Assembly: GCA_902799015.1 (NCBI GenBank)
Contig: CADBZI010000028.1
Location: 1 to 50,758 of the forward strand
Length of the DNA stretch: 50,758 bases
Direction of reading: 5' to 3'
Source of the DNA: an uncultured Lachnospiraceae bacterium
Lineage (GTDB): Bacteria > Bacillota > Clostridia > Lachnospirales > Lachnospiraceae
Both the position numbers and the translations under genes were made by a program. The notes under the pieces are model-generated. The model was not told the DNA's origin. It saw only the letters and a list, made by a program, of their open reading frames with translations, and searched no databases. Of the stretch, positions 1-7,105 are shown piece by piece. The first letter of the stretch is position 1, and the number at the start of each line of letters is the position of its first letter.

Positions 1-836
1 AGATCCACACCGGAGGAATATCCACGGTATACACACTCCCCTACCGTCTGGAGCGCTCCGGTATATGCCGTAAAGAAATACCTCTTCCCGCTCTCATCCG
101 TGAAATGCTTATAGACGCCTGATACAAACCCGGAGCAGTCCGTGTACTGCTGCCAGCTGGTATCTTCCGCGCCTCCCCTGCCGGCGCCCCAGACATACCT
201 TGTCCTGTGGGATACCGCCGGGTTCAGCCTTCCATGGGCCTCCGCGGAATCAGAGAAGCTGTATGCATACATGGCAATCCGGATTCCTCCGGTAGGGGAA
301 TTCAGAACTGAGGTCGCCTCCCTTCTTACTGAATAGGTATCCTCGATCAAAGACAGAATGTTTTCGGTCTTCCCTGTCACCTTCACGTTGATCGCATTGT
401 TTATCTTCTTTCCCTGAATGGTGTAGTATGCCTGCCGAATTCCCTTCTCCCCGGTTTTTTTTGATGACTTCAGGGATACTTTGTCGTCATAATCCTCCTC
501 AATCAGATAGGACACACCGCTCCCCGTCCTGTCCGTATTGGCGCTGATCAGCTTCTCCTTTACCTTTACGGCAGAGTCCTTATATCCCTTTGATGAGGTG
601 CTGTAGATGAGCCCCCACCCGGAATCCGCTCCGACCGTAATTCCGTCCGCTATGACATCCGCAAGCATCTGGGTGTGCTCCGTCGTGAGGTATACATGGC
701 TGTACTGCAGAATCACCATGGACATCATCAAAGCGGCAACAGTGAAGGAAAAAAAGATCATGATGGAGGATGATCCTCTCCGGCTGCCTATTTTCTGTAT
801 CAGGTTACAGGCATTTATTCTTCGTTTCGTTCTCAT
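1..836 (-). CDS. TadE/TadG-like membrane anchor with NlpC/P60 peptidase domain (3' end outside window)
   Basis: The frame opens at an ATG preceded by GGAAAGGAGCAAGAACA and stays open to the left edge, so the C-terminus is missing. Residues 22-45 form one hydrophobic segment after a basic stretch (RRGSSSIMIFFSF), which resembles the pilin-like N-terminus of TadE/TadG proteins. Residues ~50-210 are an extracytoplasmic region of unknown fold. From about residue 217 the sequence YVWGAG, then DCSGFVSGVYKHF, matches the first half of an NlpC/P60 cysteine peptidase, with Cys234 as the predicted nucleophile; the histidine would lie outside the window. NlpC/P60 enzymes cut peptide stems of peptidoglycan. 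The likely role is a surface-anchored wall hydrolase, perhaps opening the wall for a secretion or pilus apparatus, but that context lies off the window. Confidence 0.75.
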   Translation of the reverse strand, partial: MRTKRRINACNLIQKIGSRRGSSSIMIFFSFTVAALMMSMVILQYSHVYLTTEHTQMLADVIADGITVGADSGWGLIYSTSSKGYKDSAVKVKEKLISANTDRTGSGVSYLIEEDYDDKVSLKSSKKTGEKGIRQAYYTIQGKKINNAINVKVTGKTENILSLIEDTYSVRREATSVLNSPTGGIRIAMYAYSFSDSAEAHGRLNPAVSHRTRYVWGAGRGGAEDTSWQQYTDCSGFVSGVYKHFTDESGKRYFFTAYTGALQTVGECVYRGYSSGVD

Positions 837-959
837 TGTTCTTGCTCCTTTCCAAAAAGACTGCCTGTAACTATAGTGCTGGAATGGAGCATACGTTTTT
901 TGGCCCTGATCGAGAATGCGTCGTATCTTCAGTTAGATGAGAAAAAACTTCATGCTAAA

Positions 960-1204
960 CCCTCCAAAGCCTGTACTCCGCCTCCCGGGGTACAGGCGAT
1001 ATTTATAAAATGGCCGACACAAATAATCCGGTGGTTTGAAAGAGATTCTTCTTTCAGCCGCCGGATCTGTGTTTCACAGAGCTTTCACCCACGTAACGAA
1101 CTGACTATGTTATAGTTAGACTGTGATGTACAGAGGCATGCAATAAAACTTTTCACTACTACTTACGCCGGTCAGCCAACTGACCGGCGCTCCCTCTTTT
1201 TTTT
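960..1204 (+). other. Structured gene-free region, possible plus-strand non-coding RNA
   Basis: No credible gene lies between the NlpC/P60 gene and the small gene at 1282. The region holds an 8-bp hairpin (969-997, GCCTGTAC/GTACAGGC), a long nested hairpin (1026-1066, ATCCGG.GG..GAAAGA against TCTTTC..CC.CCGGAT) flanked by ACACA/TGTGT, and then the terminator at 1166-1204. The terminator only works on the plus strand, although no plus-strand protein gene precedes it. This suggests a structured transcript read rightward. I do not recognise the RNA family, and a minus-strand leader for the hydrolase gene is the alternative. Confidence 0.3.
1166..1204 (+). terminator. Rho-independent terminator, plus strand
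   Basis: A perfect 10-bp stem (CGCCGGTCAG/CTGACCGGCG) with a CCAA loop is followed, after a short CTCCC, by an eight-T run. The opposite strand has no T run after the stem, so the direction is rightward. It would end whatever transcript covers 960-1165. Confidence 0.75.
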
Positions 1205-1224
1205 CGGCAGATTATTGCCTCCAT

Positions 1225-1266
1225 ATAAAAAATCCTGCGAAGCCTGATTGCACTTCACAGGATTTT
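1225..1266 (-). terminator. Terminator of the small gene at 1282-1437
   Basis: A 14-bp stem with one mismatch (AAAATCCTG.GAAG) and a 10-base loop is followed on the minus strand by six T's. It starts 15 bases after the stop codon of the small coiled-coil gene. Confidence 0.75.
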
Positions 1267-1281
1267 ATATTTTCTTTCAAT

Positions 1282-1437
1282 TTACGCTGTCACTTTGAGT
1301 TTCTGATGAAGTTCTCTGATCTCCTCATCAATCTCCGCTATAAGATCGAACAGTTCCAGGCTGTCCCGCTCATAGCTGAGCATATCCCGCTGGTGAAGCA
1401 GTGACCTTAAACGACTCTTAAGTTCCTCGACCTCCAT
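1282..1437 (-). CDS. Small coiled-coil protein, 51 aa
   Basis: The ATG at 1437 follows GGGAGGAGGTCAGT, a strong ribosome binding site; a longer version of the frame (to 1605) has no such site. The protein is highly charged and helical (MEVEELKSRLRSLLHQRD... ending ELHQKLKVTA), with leucines spaced as in a coiled coil and no membrane segment or cysteine. It has its own promoter (1478-1506) and terminator (1225-1266), which supports its being a real monocistronic gene. It faintly recalls Spo0E-like phosphatases in size and helical pattern but lacks their SQELD motif, so I assign no function. Confidence 0.6.
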   Translation of the reverse strand: MEVEELKSRLRSLLHQRDMLSYERDSLELFDLIAEIDEEIRELHQKLKVTA

Positions 1438-1477
1438 ACTGACCTCCTCCCAAGTGTTGCAGCTACACACCTCGGCC

Positions 1478-1506
1478 AGTATATCATACTGATGATTTCC
1501 ATACAA
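1478..1506 (-). promoter_or_regulatory. Sigma-A promoter for the 51-aa gene
   Basis: TTGTAT and TATACT are separated by 17 bases on the minus strand, about 40 bases ahead of the ATG at 1437. Confidence 0.6.
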
Positions 1507-1796
1507 TATATGGAAGCAGATTGGTGACAAATGGAATATATGGTGTTGCGTAATGAATGGAAATAAGCTGCTGACCTTATAAGAAGCAAGAATCCCAATA
1601 CTCACAGAATCCTATGCATAAAGAAAGATGATGTCATCTTAATGATGACACCATCCTGCAATGTGTACAGCGTTACCTTTCGTGTGGCATTTTCTTGTGT
1701 GTTTTTACTTTTCAAGAAATCCCGCAGTTTCAACTCAAACTCTTAGATTTGTGTGCCTGCTTGTGTGCCTCACTTTCAGAACCCTTGTAAACACGT
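1507..1796. other. Gene-free, AT-richer region downstream of tRNA-Leu
   Basis: I see no supported gene here. The DNA is visibly more AT-rich than the flanks and contains a 7-bp inverted repeat (TGTCATC/GATGACA, 1632-1650) and a short direct repeat TGTGTGCCT about 1750-1770. Its position just 3' of a tRNA gene is a usual place for integration of mobile elements, but I find no integrase and no second copy of the tRNA end within the window. Confidence 0.4.
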
Positions 1797-1880
1797 GCGG
1801 AAGATGGGACTTGAACCCACACGACTGCAATAGTCACTAGATCCTTAGTCTAGCTCGTCTGCCAGTTCCGACACTTCCGC
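1797..1880 (-). tRNA. tRNA-Leu, anticodon AAG
   Basis: The minus strand folds as a class II tRNA of 84 bases. It has a 7-bp acceptor stem (GCGGAAG/CTTCCGC), an anticodon stem CTAGA/TCTAG around the loop CTAAGGA (anticodon AAG), a long variable arm with a GACT/AGTC stem, and a T loop GGGTTCAAGTCCC. The long variable arm plus the anticodon identify leucine. CCA is not encoded. The promoter at 1892-1920 drives it. Confidence 0.95.
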
Positions 1881-1891
1881 GAACAAAATGT

Positions 1892-1920
1892 AATATACCA
1901 AAACCAGCCGTTCCTGTCAA
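1892..1920 (-). promoter_or_regulatory. Promoter of tRNA-Leu
   Basis: TTGACA and TATATT are separated by 17 bases, ending 11 bases before the mature 5' end of the tRNA. It lies between the rplT terminator and the tRNA, so the tRNA is transcribed independently. Confidence 0.8.
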
Positions 1921-1955
1921 CAATAAATTTATATGGACCTCAGGTCCCGGGCAGC

Positions 1956-1986
1956 AAAAAACCGGCAGACCTGTATCTGCCGGTTT
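1956..1986 (-). terminator. Terminator of infC-rpmI-rplT
   Basis: The minus strand has an 11-bp stem (AAACCGGCAGA/TCTGCCGGTTT) with a 6-base loop followed by further T's, 23 bases after the rplT stop codon. Confidence 0.9.
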
Positions 1987-2009
1987 GATACGCAATGCCT
2001 CTTCCGCTA

Positions 2010-2366
2010 TTACGCAAGCTTTGCCTTCGCAATCTCTGCCAGATCAGCGAATCCCTTCGGATCGTTGACTGCCATATCTGCAAGAACCTTTCTGTTCAGG
2101 TCGATGTCAGCCTGCTTCAGGCCAAACATGAATCTGCTGTAGGAAAGACCATTCAGTCTTGCCGCCGCGTTGATACGTGCGATCCACAGCTGTCTGAACT
2201 GTCTCTTTCTCTGCTTGCGGCCTGCATACGCGCTGGTAAGGGCACGCATGACGGACTGCTTCGCGATCCTGTACTGCTTGCTTCTTGCTCCTCTGTAACC
2301 CTTTGCGAGCTTCAGAACTCTGTTGTGCTTTTTTCTGGCGTTCAGGCCGCCCTTAATTCTAGCCAT
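2010..2366 (-). CDS. rplT: 50S ribosomal protein L20
   Basis: The 118-aa protein begins [20 protein letters not shown] and is strongly basic in its N-terminal half, with the full family length. L20 binds 23S rRNA early in assembly of the large subunit, and in Firmicutes it also represses its own operon through the leader RNA. The start follows AGGAGGATAATAAA. It is the last gene of the operon, 63 bases after rpmI, and ends at a strong terminator. Confidence 0.98.
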   Translation of the reverse strand: MARIKGGLNARKKHNRVLKLAKGYRGARSKQYRIAKQSVMRALTSAYAGRKQRKRQFRQLWIARINAAARLNGLSYSRFMFGLKQADIDLNRKVLADMAVNDPKGFADLAEIAKAKLA

Positions 2367-2429
2367 TTTATTATCCTCCTGACTTCAATGTCTTTCATCT
2401 GGAATCCCGAAATCTGTGACAGCTGCCGA

Positions 2430-2627
2430 TCAGAGATACGGCAGGATCTTCTTCATGTTGGATGCGTTCGTCGGGTCAATGATCGTAGACTTGCGCAGGT
2501 TCCTCTTCCTCTTCGTAGACTTCTTGGTCAGGATGTGGCTCTTGTAAGCTTTGTTCCTTCTCAGCAGGCCTGTTCCGGTCTTGGAAAATCTCTTGGCTGC
2601 TGCTCTGCTTGTCTTCATCTTTGGCAT
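2430..2627 (-). CDS. rpmI: 50S ribosomal protein L35
   Basis: The 65-aa basic protein ([20 protein letters not shown], then [13 protein letters not shown]) matches bacterial L35 in length and sequence. It is a structural component of the large ribosomal subunit. The start follows AAGGAGGAAGACAGTC. It sits between infC and rplT in the order conserved in most bacteria. Confidence 0.98.
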   Translation of the reverse strand: MPKMKTSRAAAKRFSKTGTGLLRRNKAYKSHILTKKSTKRKRNLRKSTIIDPTNASNMKKILPYL

Positions 2628-2648
2628 GACTGTCTTCCTCCTTATTGG

Positions 2649-3158
2649 TCAGTTCTTCTTTGCAGACAGGACACAGGTCAGGGTTCTTCCCTCCTGTTTG
2701 ATCGGCTTGTCAATTACGGCAATGTCTTCCACCTTCTGGGCAAAATCCTCCAGGATATGTCTGCTTGCCTGCATATGCGCCATCTCACGTCCGCGGAACC
2801 GCAACGTCACCTTGACCTTGTTCCCCTTCTCAAGGAACTTCCTTGCAGCGGTGACCTTCGTGTTCATGTCGTTCACATCAATGTTCGGGGAGAGCCGCAC
2901 CTCTTTCAGCTCAATGATCTTCTGCTTCTTACGGGCTTCCTTCTGCTTGCGCACCTGCTCATAGCGATACTTACCGTAATCGATGATCTTGCATACCGGG
3001 GGCTTCGCGCGAGGAGCGATCTTGACCAGATCCAGTTCTCTTTCCTGCGCCATCTTCAGGGCGTCAAATGACGACATGATGCCCAGCTGTTCTCCGTTTT
3101 CCCCTACCAAACGAACTTCTCTGTCGCGGATCTGTTCGTTAATCATGTAATCGCTAAT
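2649..3158 (-). CDS. infC: Translation initiation factor IF-3, AUU start codon
   Basis: IF-3 keeps the ribosomal subunits apart and checks the initiator tRNA and start codon. The protein matches the family end to end (INEQIRDREVRL, PPVCKIIDYGKYRYEQ, KEVRLSPNID). I place the start at ATT (3156-3158), giving (M)SDYMINEQIRD and 169 aa. The site GGGAGG lies 9 bases before this ATT but 21 bases before the first in-frame ATG (3146), which is too far. AUU starts are a known feature of infC and allow IF-3 to limit its own synthesis. It is the first gene of infC-rpmI-rplT. Confidence 0.95.
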   Translation of the reverse strand: MSDYMINEQIRDREVRLVGENGEQLGIMSSFDALKMAQERELDLVKIAPRAKPPVCKIIDYGKYRYEQVRKQKEARKKQKIIELKEVRLSPNIDVNDMNTKVTAARKFLEKGNKVKVTLRFRGREMAHMQASRHILEDFAQKVEDIAVIDKPIKQEGRTLTCVLSAKKN

Positions 3159-3357
3159 GGTATTGCACCTCCCACCTTAATCTGGACGACATCCGTGTTA
3201 CGTGTATTGCTTGTCTTAAGAATAAGAAAAGCGTCTAACCGCAAGGTTATCCGCTCACACATATACCCGGAGACGCAATCTCCGGCTATCTATGAACCTC
3301 GAATCGCCCCTCGGCGTCTGGGTGAGAGTGGATACTCTGCTTTCCTGTCTCAAAACT
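3159..3357 (-). ncRNA. 5' leader of infC operon (L20-type leader) with attenuator-like hairpin
   Basis: About 200 bases of untranslated leader lie between the promoter and infC. Visible structures are a 7-bp hairpin (3267-3285, CCGGAGA/TCTCCGG) and a hairpin at 3231-3254 (GCG..AACC/GGTT..CGC) followed by TTTTCTTATTCTT, which could act as an attenuator. L20 leaders in this position are known in Firmicutes and respond to ribosomal protein L20. I assign the family from position and general layout, not from a covariance search. Confidence 0.6.
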
Positions 3358-3363
3358 GTTGCT

Positions 3364-3392
3364 ACTCTACCATCTGGGCTCCTTTCTGTCAA
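3364..3392 (-). promoter_or_regulatory. Promoter of infC-rpmI-rplT
   Basis: TTGACA (3387-3392) and TAGAGT (3364-3369) are separated by 17 bases. The predicted transcription start is near 3357, about 200 bases ahead of infC. Confidence 0.8.
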
Positions 3393-3528
3393 CCATTTTC
3401 TGAAAAACCCTGATCTATTTCCGGAAAGGAATCTGGCACTTTTTCTGAAATGTTTCCGGCACTTTACCGAAAGGAACCGGGCACAGCGCTCCGAAGACGG
3501 ACCCGGTTTTCTGAAAGGTCATCGGAAT
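3393..3528. other. Intergenic DNA with three copies of TTTTCTGAAA
   Basis: No gene is seen. The 10-mer TTTTCTGAAA occurs three times (3396-3405, 3441-3450, 3507-3516), with GGCACTTT repeated between them. No convincing terminator follows the lipoprotein gene, although CCGGAAA/TTTCCGG could pair over a long loop. Confidence 0.4.
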
Positions 3529-4260
3529 TCATTTCATGCTTACCCAGACGGCAGGCCGGATGCCGCAGTAGGTCTCATGCGTGACCTGAGCACCCGCCGG
3601 ATAGAGTCTCCCATCCCGGTCCACGAATGCCGCCGCATACTGGTCCGAGCCGGAGGTTCTTGTCCACCAGCATGCCTTCCCGGGATTTTCATCCCTTTCC
3701 CCATCTGTCTCGAGATGAAGAATCTGAGCGTATCTGGTTGCGTCTGCCGCTCCGATCACATAATGCGCTTCCTCGGTGCGCATACTGGCGCTTGCCTCCT
3801 CCAGGCTCAGCAGAAAGACCTGGTCCCTGGTCACACCGCAGCCATGGGACTCCATGCCCGGATTGGAAGGATTCTGGTTGGAAACCGTCAGGATCCGCTC
3901 CCGCTCCTGCTCAGTAAACGTACCGTCCGCAAAAGATCCATTCAAAAAGGCGCGCAGGGAGCAGTCCTCCCAGGTGATCTCTTCATACGTATCATGAAAA
4001 GGCATGGCTGCCAGCACATCCCGGCAAAGAAGCAAGGCCCGGTCTTCCAAAACCTCCAGAACCATCCAGCAAAGCGGCTCCGCTCCGTCCTTCGTGTCGC
4101 CATCCTGCTCAAAGGAACCGAAAGCAACCAGATCTCCCTTATTCAGGGAAGACGCGGAAAGGAGACTTTGCTCTTCTGTGCCCAGCCGGCTGGTCAGAGA
4201 GCATCCTGACAGCAGGCATGCAGCCGCACAAAGAAGGCTCAGAAAAAAGCGTGTCTTCAT
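3529..4260 (-). CDS. DUF6273-type lipoprotein
   Basis: The 243-aa protein has a lipoprotein signal with lipobox LLSGC (Cys20), so it is predicted to be anchored on the outer face of the membrane. The rest carries the pattern I associate with DUF6273: a CWMVLE strand, W..CSLRAFLNGSF, FTEQER, a D..FLLSLEEA segment, CWWTRTSG and a C-terminal GIRPAVWV. Its function is unknown. Its ATG overlaps the stop of the upstream ATPase (ATGA), so the two are translationally coupled. It is the last gene of the long operon and may be the substrate-binding or partner lipoprotein of the adjacent MacB-like transporter, which is inference. Confidence 0.75.
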   Translation of the reverse strand: MKTRFFLSLLCAAACLLSGCSLTSRLGTEEQSLLSASSLNKGDLVAFGSFEQDGDTKDGAEPLCWMVLEVLEDRALLLCRDVLAAMPFHDTYEEITWEDCSLRAFLNGSFADGTFTEQERERILTVSNQNPSNPGMESHGCGVTRDQVFLLSLEEASASMRTEEAHYVIGAADATRYAQILHLETDGERDENPGKACWWTRTSGSDQYAAAFVDRDGRLYPAGAQVTHETYCGIRPAVWVSMK

Positions 4261-5006
4261 GTCACCTTCTCCAGAACGCCCGCGTCCATCCGGTATCTGA
4301 GATCCGCATACTGCGCCGCTTCACGCTCATGCGTCACTACCATAACCGCCTTTCCCTGGTCTGCGATTTCTCTGAGCATGGACAATACAGCATCCCGATT
4401 GTCGTCATCCAGATCACTTGTGGGCTCATCCGCAAACAGGATCTGCGGATCCCGGATCATGGCTCTCGCGATTGCCATTCTTCGCAGCTCGCCTCCCGAT
4501 AACTCCTTCGGAAATGCATTGCCCAGGTTCCTGATTCCCATTCGTTCCAGAAGCTTTGCCGCTCTGTCCTTTACCGTCTCATCGCCGGCATACACAGTTG
4601 CGGGAAGCATGACATTTTCCATAACGCTCAGGGCAGCGACCGCGCTCTCCCCCTGCGGGATAATACCATAGTATTCATTCCGGAATCTGGACAGTGCCCG
4701 GTCATCCATCCGGTAAAGATCCGCCCTATAGCCGGCATCCTGCCCGGGCAGCGCTTCCAGGGCAGCGCCAAAGGTTTCCGCCGCAGCCTCACCGTGCAGC
4801 GTCGGAATTACGGCCAGGACGCTTCCGGATGACGGCTTCGCCAGTCCCGCCATGAGATTCAGCAGTGTGGTCTTCCCGCTGCCTGACCTTCCGCTCACTG
4901 TGATCAGTTTTCCCGGCTCCAGCACAAGATCCGTTTCCTGCAGGGCATAGAATTCCCGGCCTCCCCTTGGATAGCTCTTGCTGATCTTTTCCGCTCTCAG
5001 TAACAT
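4257..5006 (-). CDS. ABC transporter ATP-binding protein, MacB/LolD type (module 3)
   Basis: The 249-aa protein has Walker A SGRSGSGKTT (~37-46), signature LSGGELRR, Walker B ILFADEPTSDLD and the H-loop VVTHE. It energises the FtsX-like permease encoded just upstream. About 30 extra residues (around HGEAAAETFGAALEALPG) lie between Walker A and the Q-loop and are absent from its close paralogue at 8767-9438. The start follows GGAGCAGGAAAC. Transporters of this type are usually mechanotransducers or lipoprotein-handling machines, so import should not be assumed. Confidence 0.9.
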   Translation of the reverse strand: MLLRAEKISKSYPRGGREFYALQETDLVLEPGKLITVSGRSGSGKTTLLNLMAGLAKPSSGSVLAVIPTLHGEAAAETFGAALEALPGQDAGYRADLYRMDDRALSRFRNEYYGIIPQGESAVAALSVMENVMLPATVYAGDETVKDRAAKLLERMGIRNLGNAFPKELSGGELRRMAIARAMIRDPQILFADEPTSDLDDDNRDAVLSMLREIADQGKAVMVVTHEREAAQYADLRYRMDAGVLEKVT

Positions 5007-5054
5007 GTTTCCTGCTCCGTCATTCCTGTTCGTTCCATCTGCCAGTTCTGCCGC

Positions 5055-6260
5055 TCATCTTTCCTGGCGCAGTGCCAGTCCGATCTCCCCGCTGCTCACC
5101 CGGTTCACGTTCCAGAAGGAGGACAGGATCCCTGCCGCGACAACCGTCAGGGCAGCGGAAAGCATGTAACTGATCACGCTGCCTGCGCCGGGCATCAGCA
5201 TCGGCATATCCAGCGTTCCCTGCAGCGCTCCCGCAAACAGGATCTCCACAAGCAATGCCGCGCATATCCCTGCCGCGGCACCTGCCAGGCAGATCAGCAG
5301 AATCTCACTCATCACACTTCTCCTGAGCGAAACGCGCGAGACGCCGACCACCCTGAGGAGCGCATACTCCCTCTTCCTTTCATTGATCAGCATCGTAAAC
5401 ACGATCATCATGATCAAAAATGCAAGGATCAATATGACAGCCGTCATGATCCGCACGATATGAGAAATCCCCAGAAGGTTTCCGCTGATCCCTGCAATCA
5501 TGCCGGAGGTCGGAACCGCGCATACACCGGGTACGGACGCCTGGATCCTTTCCGCCAGAGCGTCAATCTCTATCCCTTCCTCTGCCTGCACCAGTACACA
5601 GGAAACGACATGGTTGGGATCCACCTCCTTGAACTGGTTCAGGTTCTTGCCGATTGAGGACATCGTCAATTCCCGGATCGTATCCGCTCCCGCAAACACG
5701 CAGTGGTCATAGCTGGTTCCTGTTCTGGTCAGCTTTCCTGCAACGATGCAGTCCGTTCCGTAGAAGGTCAGGGTATCCCCTTCGTCAGAGACAATATCAT
5801 GTCCGACCACAACCTCCATCTTCTTCAGCTGTCCACTGCAGGATCTTCGAATCCATGGAAGCACGGTAAAGTCCGTCTCCGGGTCAAATCCGATCAGCTG
5901 CACCTTGGCTGAGCAGCAGCTGGCAGCCAGGGAAGCCAGGAAGATCTGATCACTCACCTGCTTTGTGCCTTCCACATCAGCCACGGCTTTGGTTACAGTA
6001 TCCTCCATATAGAAGTATCCGGTCTGTCCCTGCAGAACAATCTCCTCCAGATTCTTTTTTTCCGCCGCCTCCTCCGGGATCACCATGATATCGGCGCCCA
6101 GCCGCTCCTTCAGGGAGGTCATTCCGCTGCGCAGGGAGGAAACCATCAGCGCTCCCCCGAATACAGTAAAGGAAAGCACCGCCGTAAGGCACAGCAGGAT
6201 CGCCGATCGTACCGGTTTTCTGAGAATATTCAACAGCGGCAGTTTTCGAAAGATTTGCAT
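5055..6260 (-). CDS. FtsX/MacB-like ABC permease (module 3)
   Basis: The 401-aa protein has one N-terminal membrane helix (~15-38), a ~220-aa extracytoplasmic domain, and three C-terminal helices with the FtsX-type motif ERKREYALLRVVGVSR. It is a paralogue of the 401-aa permease at 9447-10652: both share the start pattern (R..VRS...C), LGADIMV.P and PETDFTV.PWI. The ribosome binding site AGGAG is 12 bases from the ATG, a little distant. It pairs with the ATPase at 4257-5006 and follows frdB in the operon. Confidence 0.9.
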   Translation of the reverse strand: MQIFRKLPLLNILRKPVRSAILLCLTAVLSFTVFGGALMVSSLRSGMTSLKERLGADIMVIPEEAAEKKNLEEIVLQGQTGYFYMEDTVTKAVADVEGTKQVSDQIFLASLAASCCSAKVQLIGFDPETDFTVLPWIRRSCSGQLKKMEVVVGHDIVSDEGDTLTFYGTDCIVAGKLTRTGTSYDHCVFAGADTIRELTMSSIGKNLNQFKEVDPNHVVSCVLVQAEEGIEIDALAERIQASVPGVCAVPTSGMIAGISGNLLGISHIVRIMTAVILILAFLIMMIVFTMLINERKREYALLRVVGVSRVSLRRSVMSEILLICLAGAAAGICAALLVEILFAGALQGTLDMPMLMPGAGSVISYMLSAALTVVAAGILSSFWNVNRVSSGEIGLALRQER

Positions 6261-6345
6261 GGTTGTAAGATACTCCTGTTCCTCTCAGTAGGGAGACTCC
6301 CGCCTCTATAGGCGGTGCGTAACGATTCTGTCTCAGTGGCGGGTA

Positions 6346-7032
6346 TCAATCGCCCACTGAGGTAAAGCTTCCGGCCGTTTTCCAGCGCTTCCACACGCAA
6401 GCCGCGTTACTTCTTACCAATAATTCTTCAATCGGCAGCTGCGCAGGACAGATGTCCCGGCAGGCGAGTGATTTTCCGCAGCCGCTGTACACACCTTTCT
6501 GGTACGCCCGGGCGATTCGTTTTCTTTCTCCCTCAGAAAGACGCGCAATCAGGCGCGACATCGGCGCCATCGCTGCCATCCCGGCAAATGCGCCTCCGGC
6601 TGCAAAGTTCGGACATACCTCCAGGCAAAGGCCGCACTGCAGACATCTCGCTGCCTCAAATGCCATTCCCTCTGAACCCGTCCGCGCTTCCTCTTCCAGC
6701 CAGACAGACAGCCGGCGCAGGTTCTGCATCATGACAGAACGGTCAACGAGAAGATCCTCAATGACCGGAAACTTCCTGAGCGGCTCCAGCTGTATTACAT
6801 CTGTGGAAATCTCGGACAGTCTCGTATTGCAGGCAAGCGCCGGTGTCTTGTTGATCACCATCGCGCAGGCGCCGCAGCGTCTTTGCAGACAGCTGTGCTC
6901 CCAGACCACCGGCGTAGAAGCAAGGGCGGTTGCAACCGTAGCCCCCTCGTCTGTCGTTTCGTAGGTGAAATCTTCCCAATACGGCTTCGCCTCTGCGTTT
7001 TTCCGGCGCAGAATATGCAGGATTTTTTTCAT
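6346..7032 (-). CDS. Succinate dehydrogenase/fumarate reductase-like iron-sulfur subunit
   Basis: I choose the ATG at 7032 (MKKILHILRRKN, 228 aa) because AGGGGGACTGCCA precedes it; the in-frame start at 7065 has no such site. The N-terminal domain holds a [2Fe-2S] set C48-x4-C53-x2-C56-x11-C68. The C-terminal domain holds C130-x2-C133-x2-C136-x3-C140P and C185-x5-C191-x3-C195P, the ligand layout of FrdB/SdhB with one [4Fe-4S] and one [3Fe-4S] cluster. It passes electrons between the flavoprotein encoded upstream and a quinone-reactive membrane subunit, plausibly the cytochrome b-like protein at 10755-11306. It lies 73 bases after the flavoprotein gene. Confidence 0.88.
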   Translation of the reverse strand: MKKILHILRRKNAEAKPYWEDFTYETTDEGATVATALASTPVVWEHSCLQRRCGACAMVINKTPALACNTRLSEISTDVIQLEPLRKFPVIEDLLVDRSVMMQNLRRLSVWLEEEARTGSEGMAFEAARCLQCGLCLEVCPNFAAGGAFAGMAAMAPMSRLIARLSEGERKRIARAYQKGVYSGCGKSLACRDICPAQLPIEELLVRSNAACVWKRWKTAGSFTSVGD

Positions 7033-7105
7033 TGGCAGTCCCCCTTCGCACCAAGTTCCATTCAAGTCTGCTGCCGGCAGACTTGCACATGACCGCGCGG
7101 CGGCT

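Noticed and set aside
876-1115. 79-codon plus-strand frame ahead of the terminator at 1166
   Set aside because: It has no ribosome binding site, no recognisable composition or domain, and covers strong RNA stems, so a coding role is not supported.
1438-1605. Longer version of the small coiled-coil gene starting at 1605
   Set aside because: The added 56 residues are not helical like the rest, have no ribosome binding site, and cover the promoter at 1478-1506.
6332-6361. Hairpin at the frdB stop (CTCAGTGG/CCACTGAG) as a terminator
   Set aside because: It overlaps the stop codon and is not followed by T's, so the operon probably reads through to the module 3 permease.
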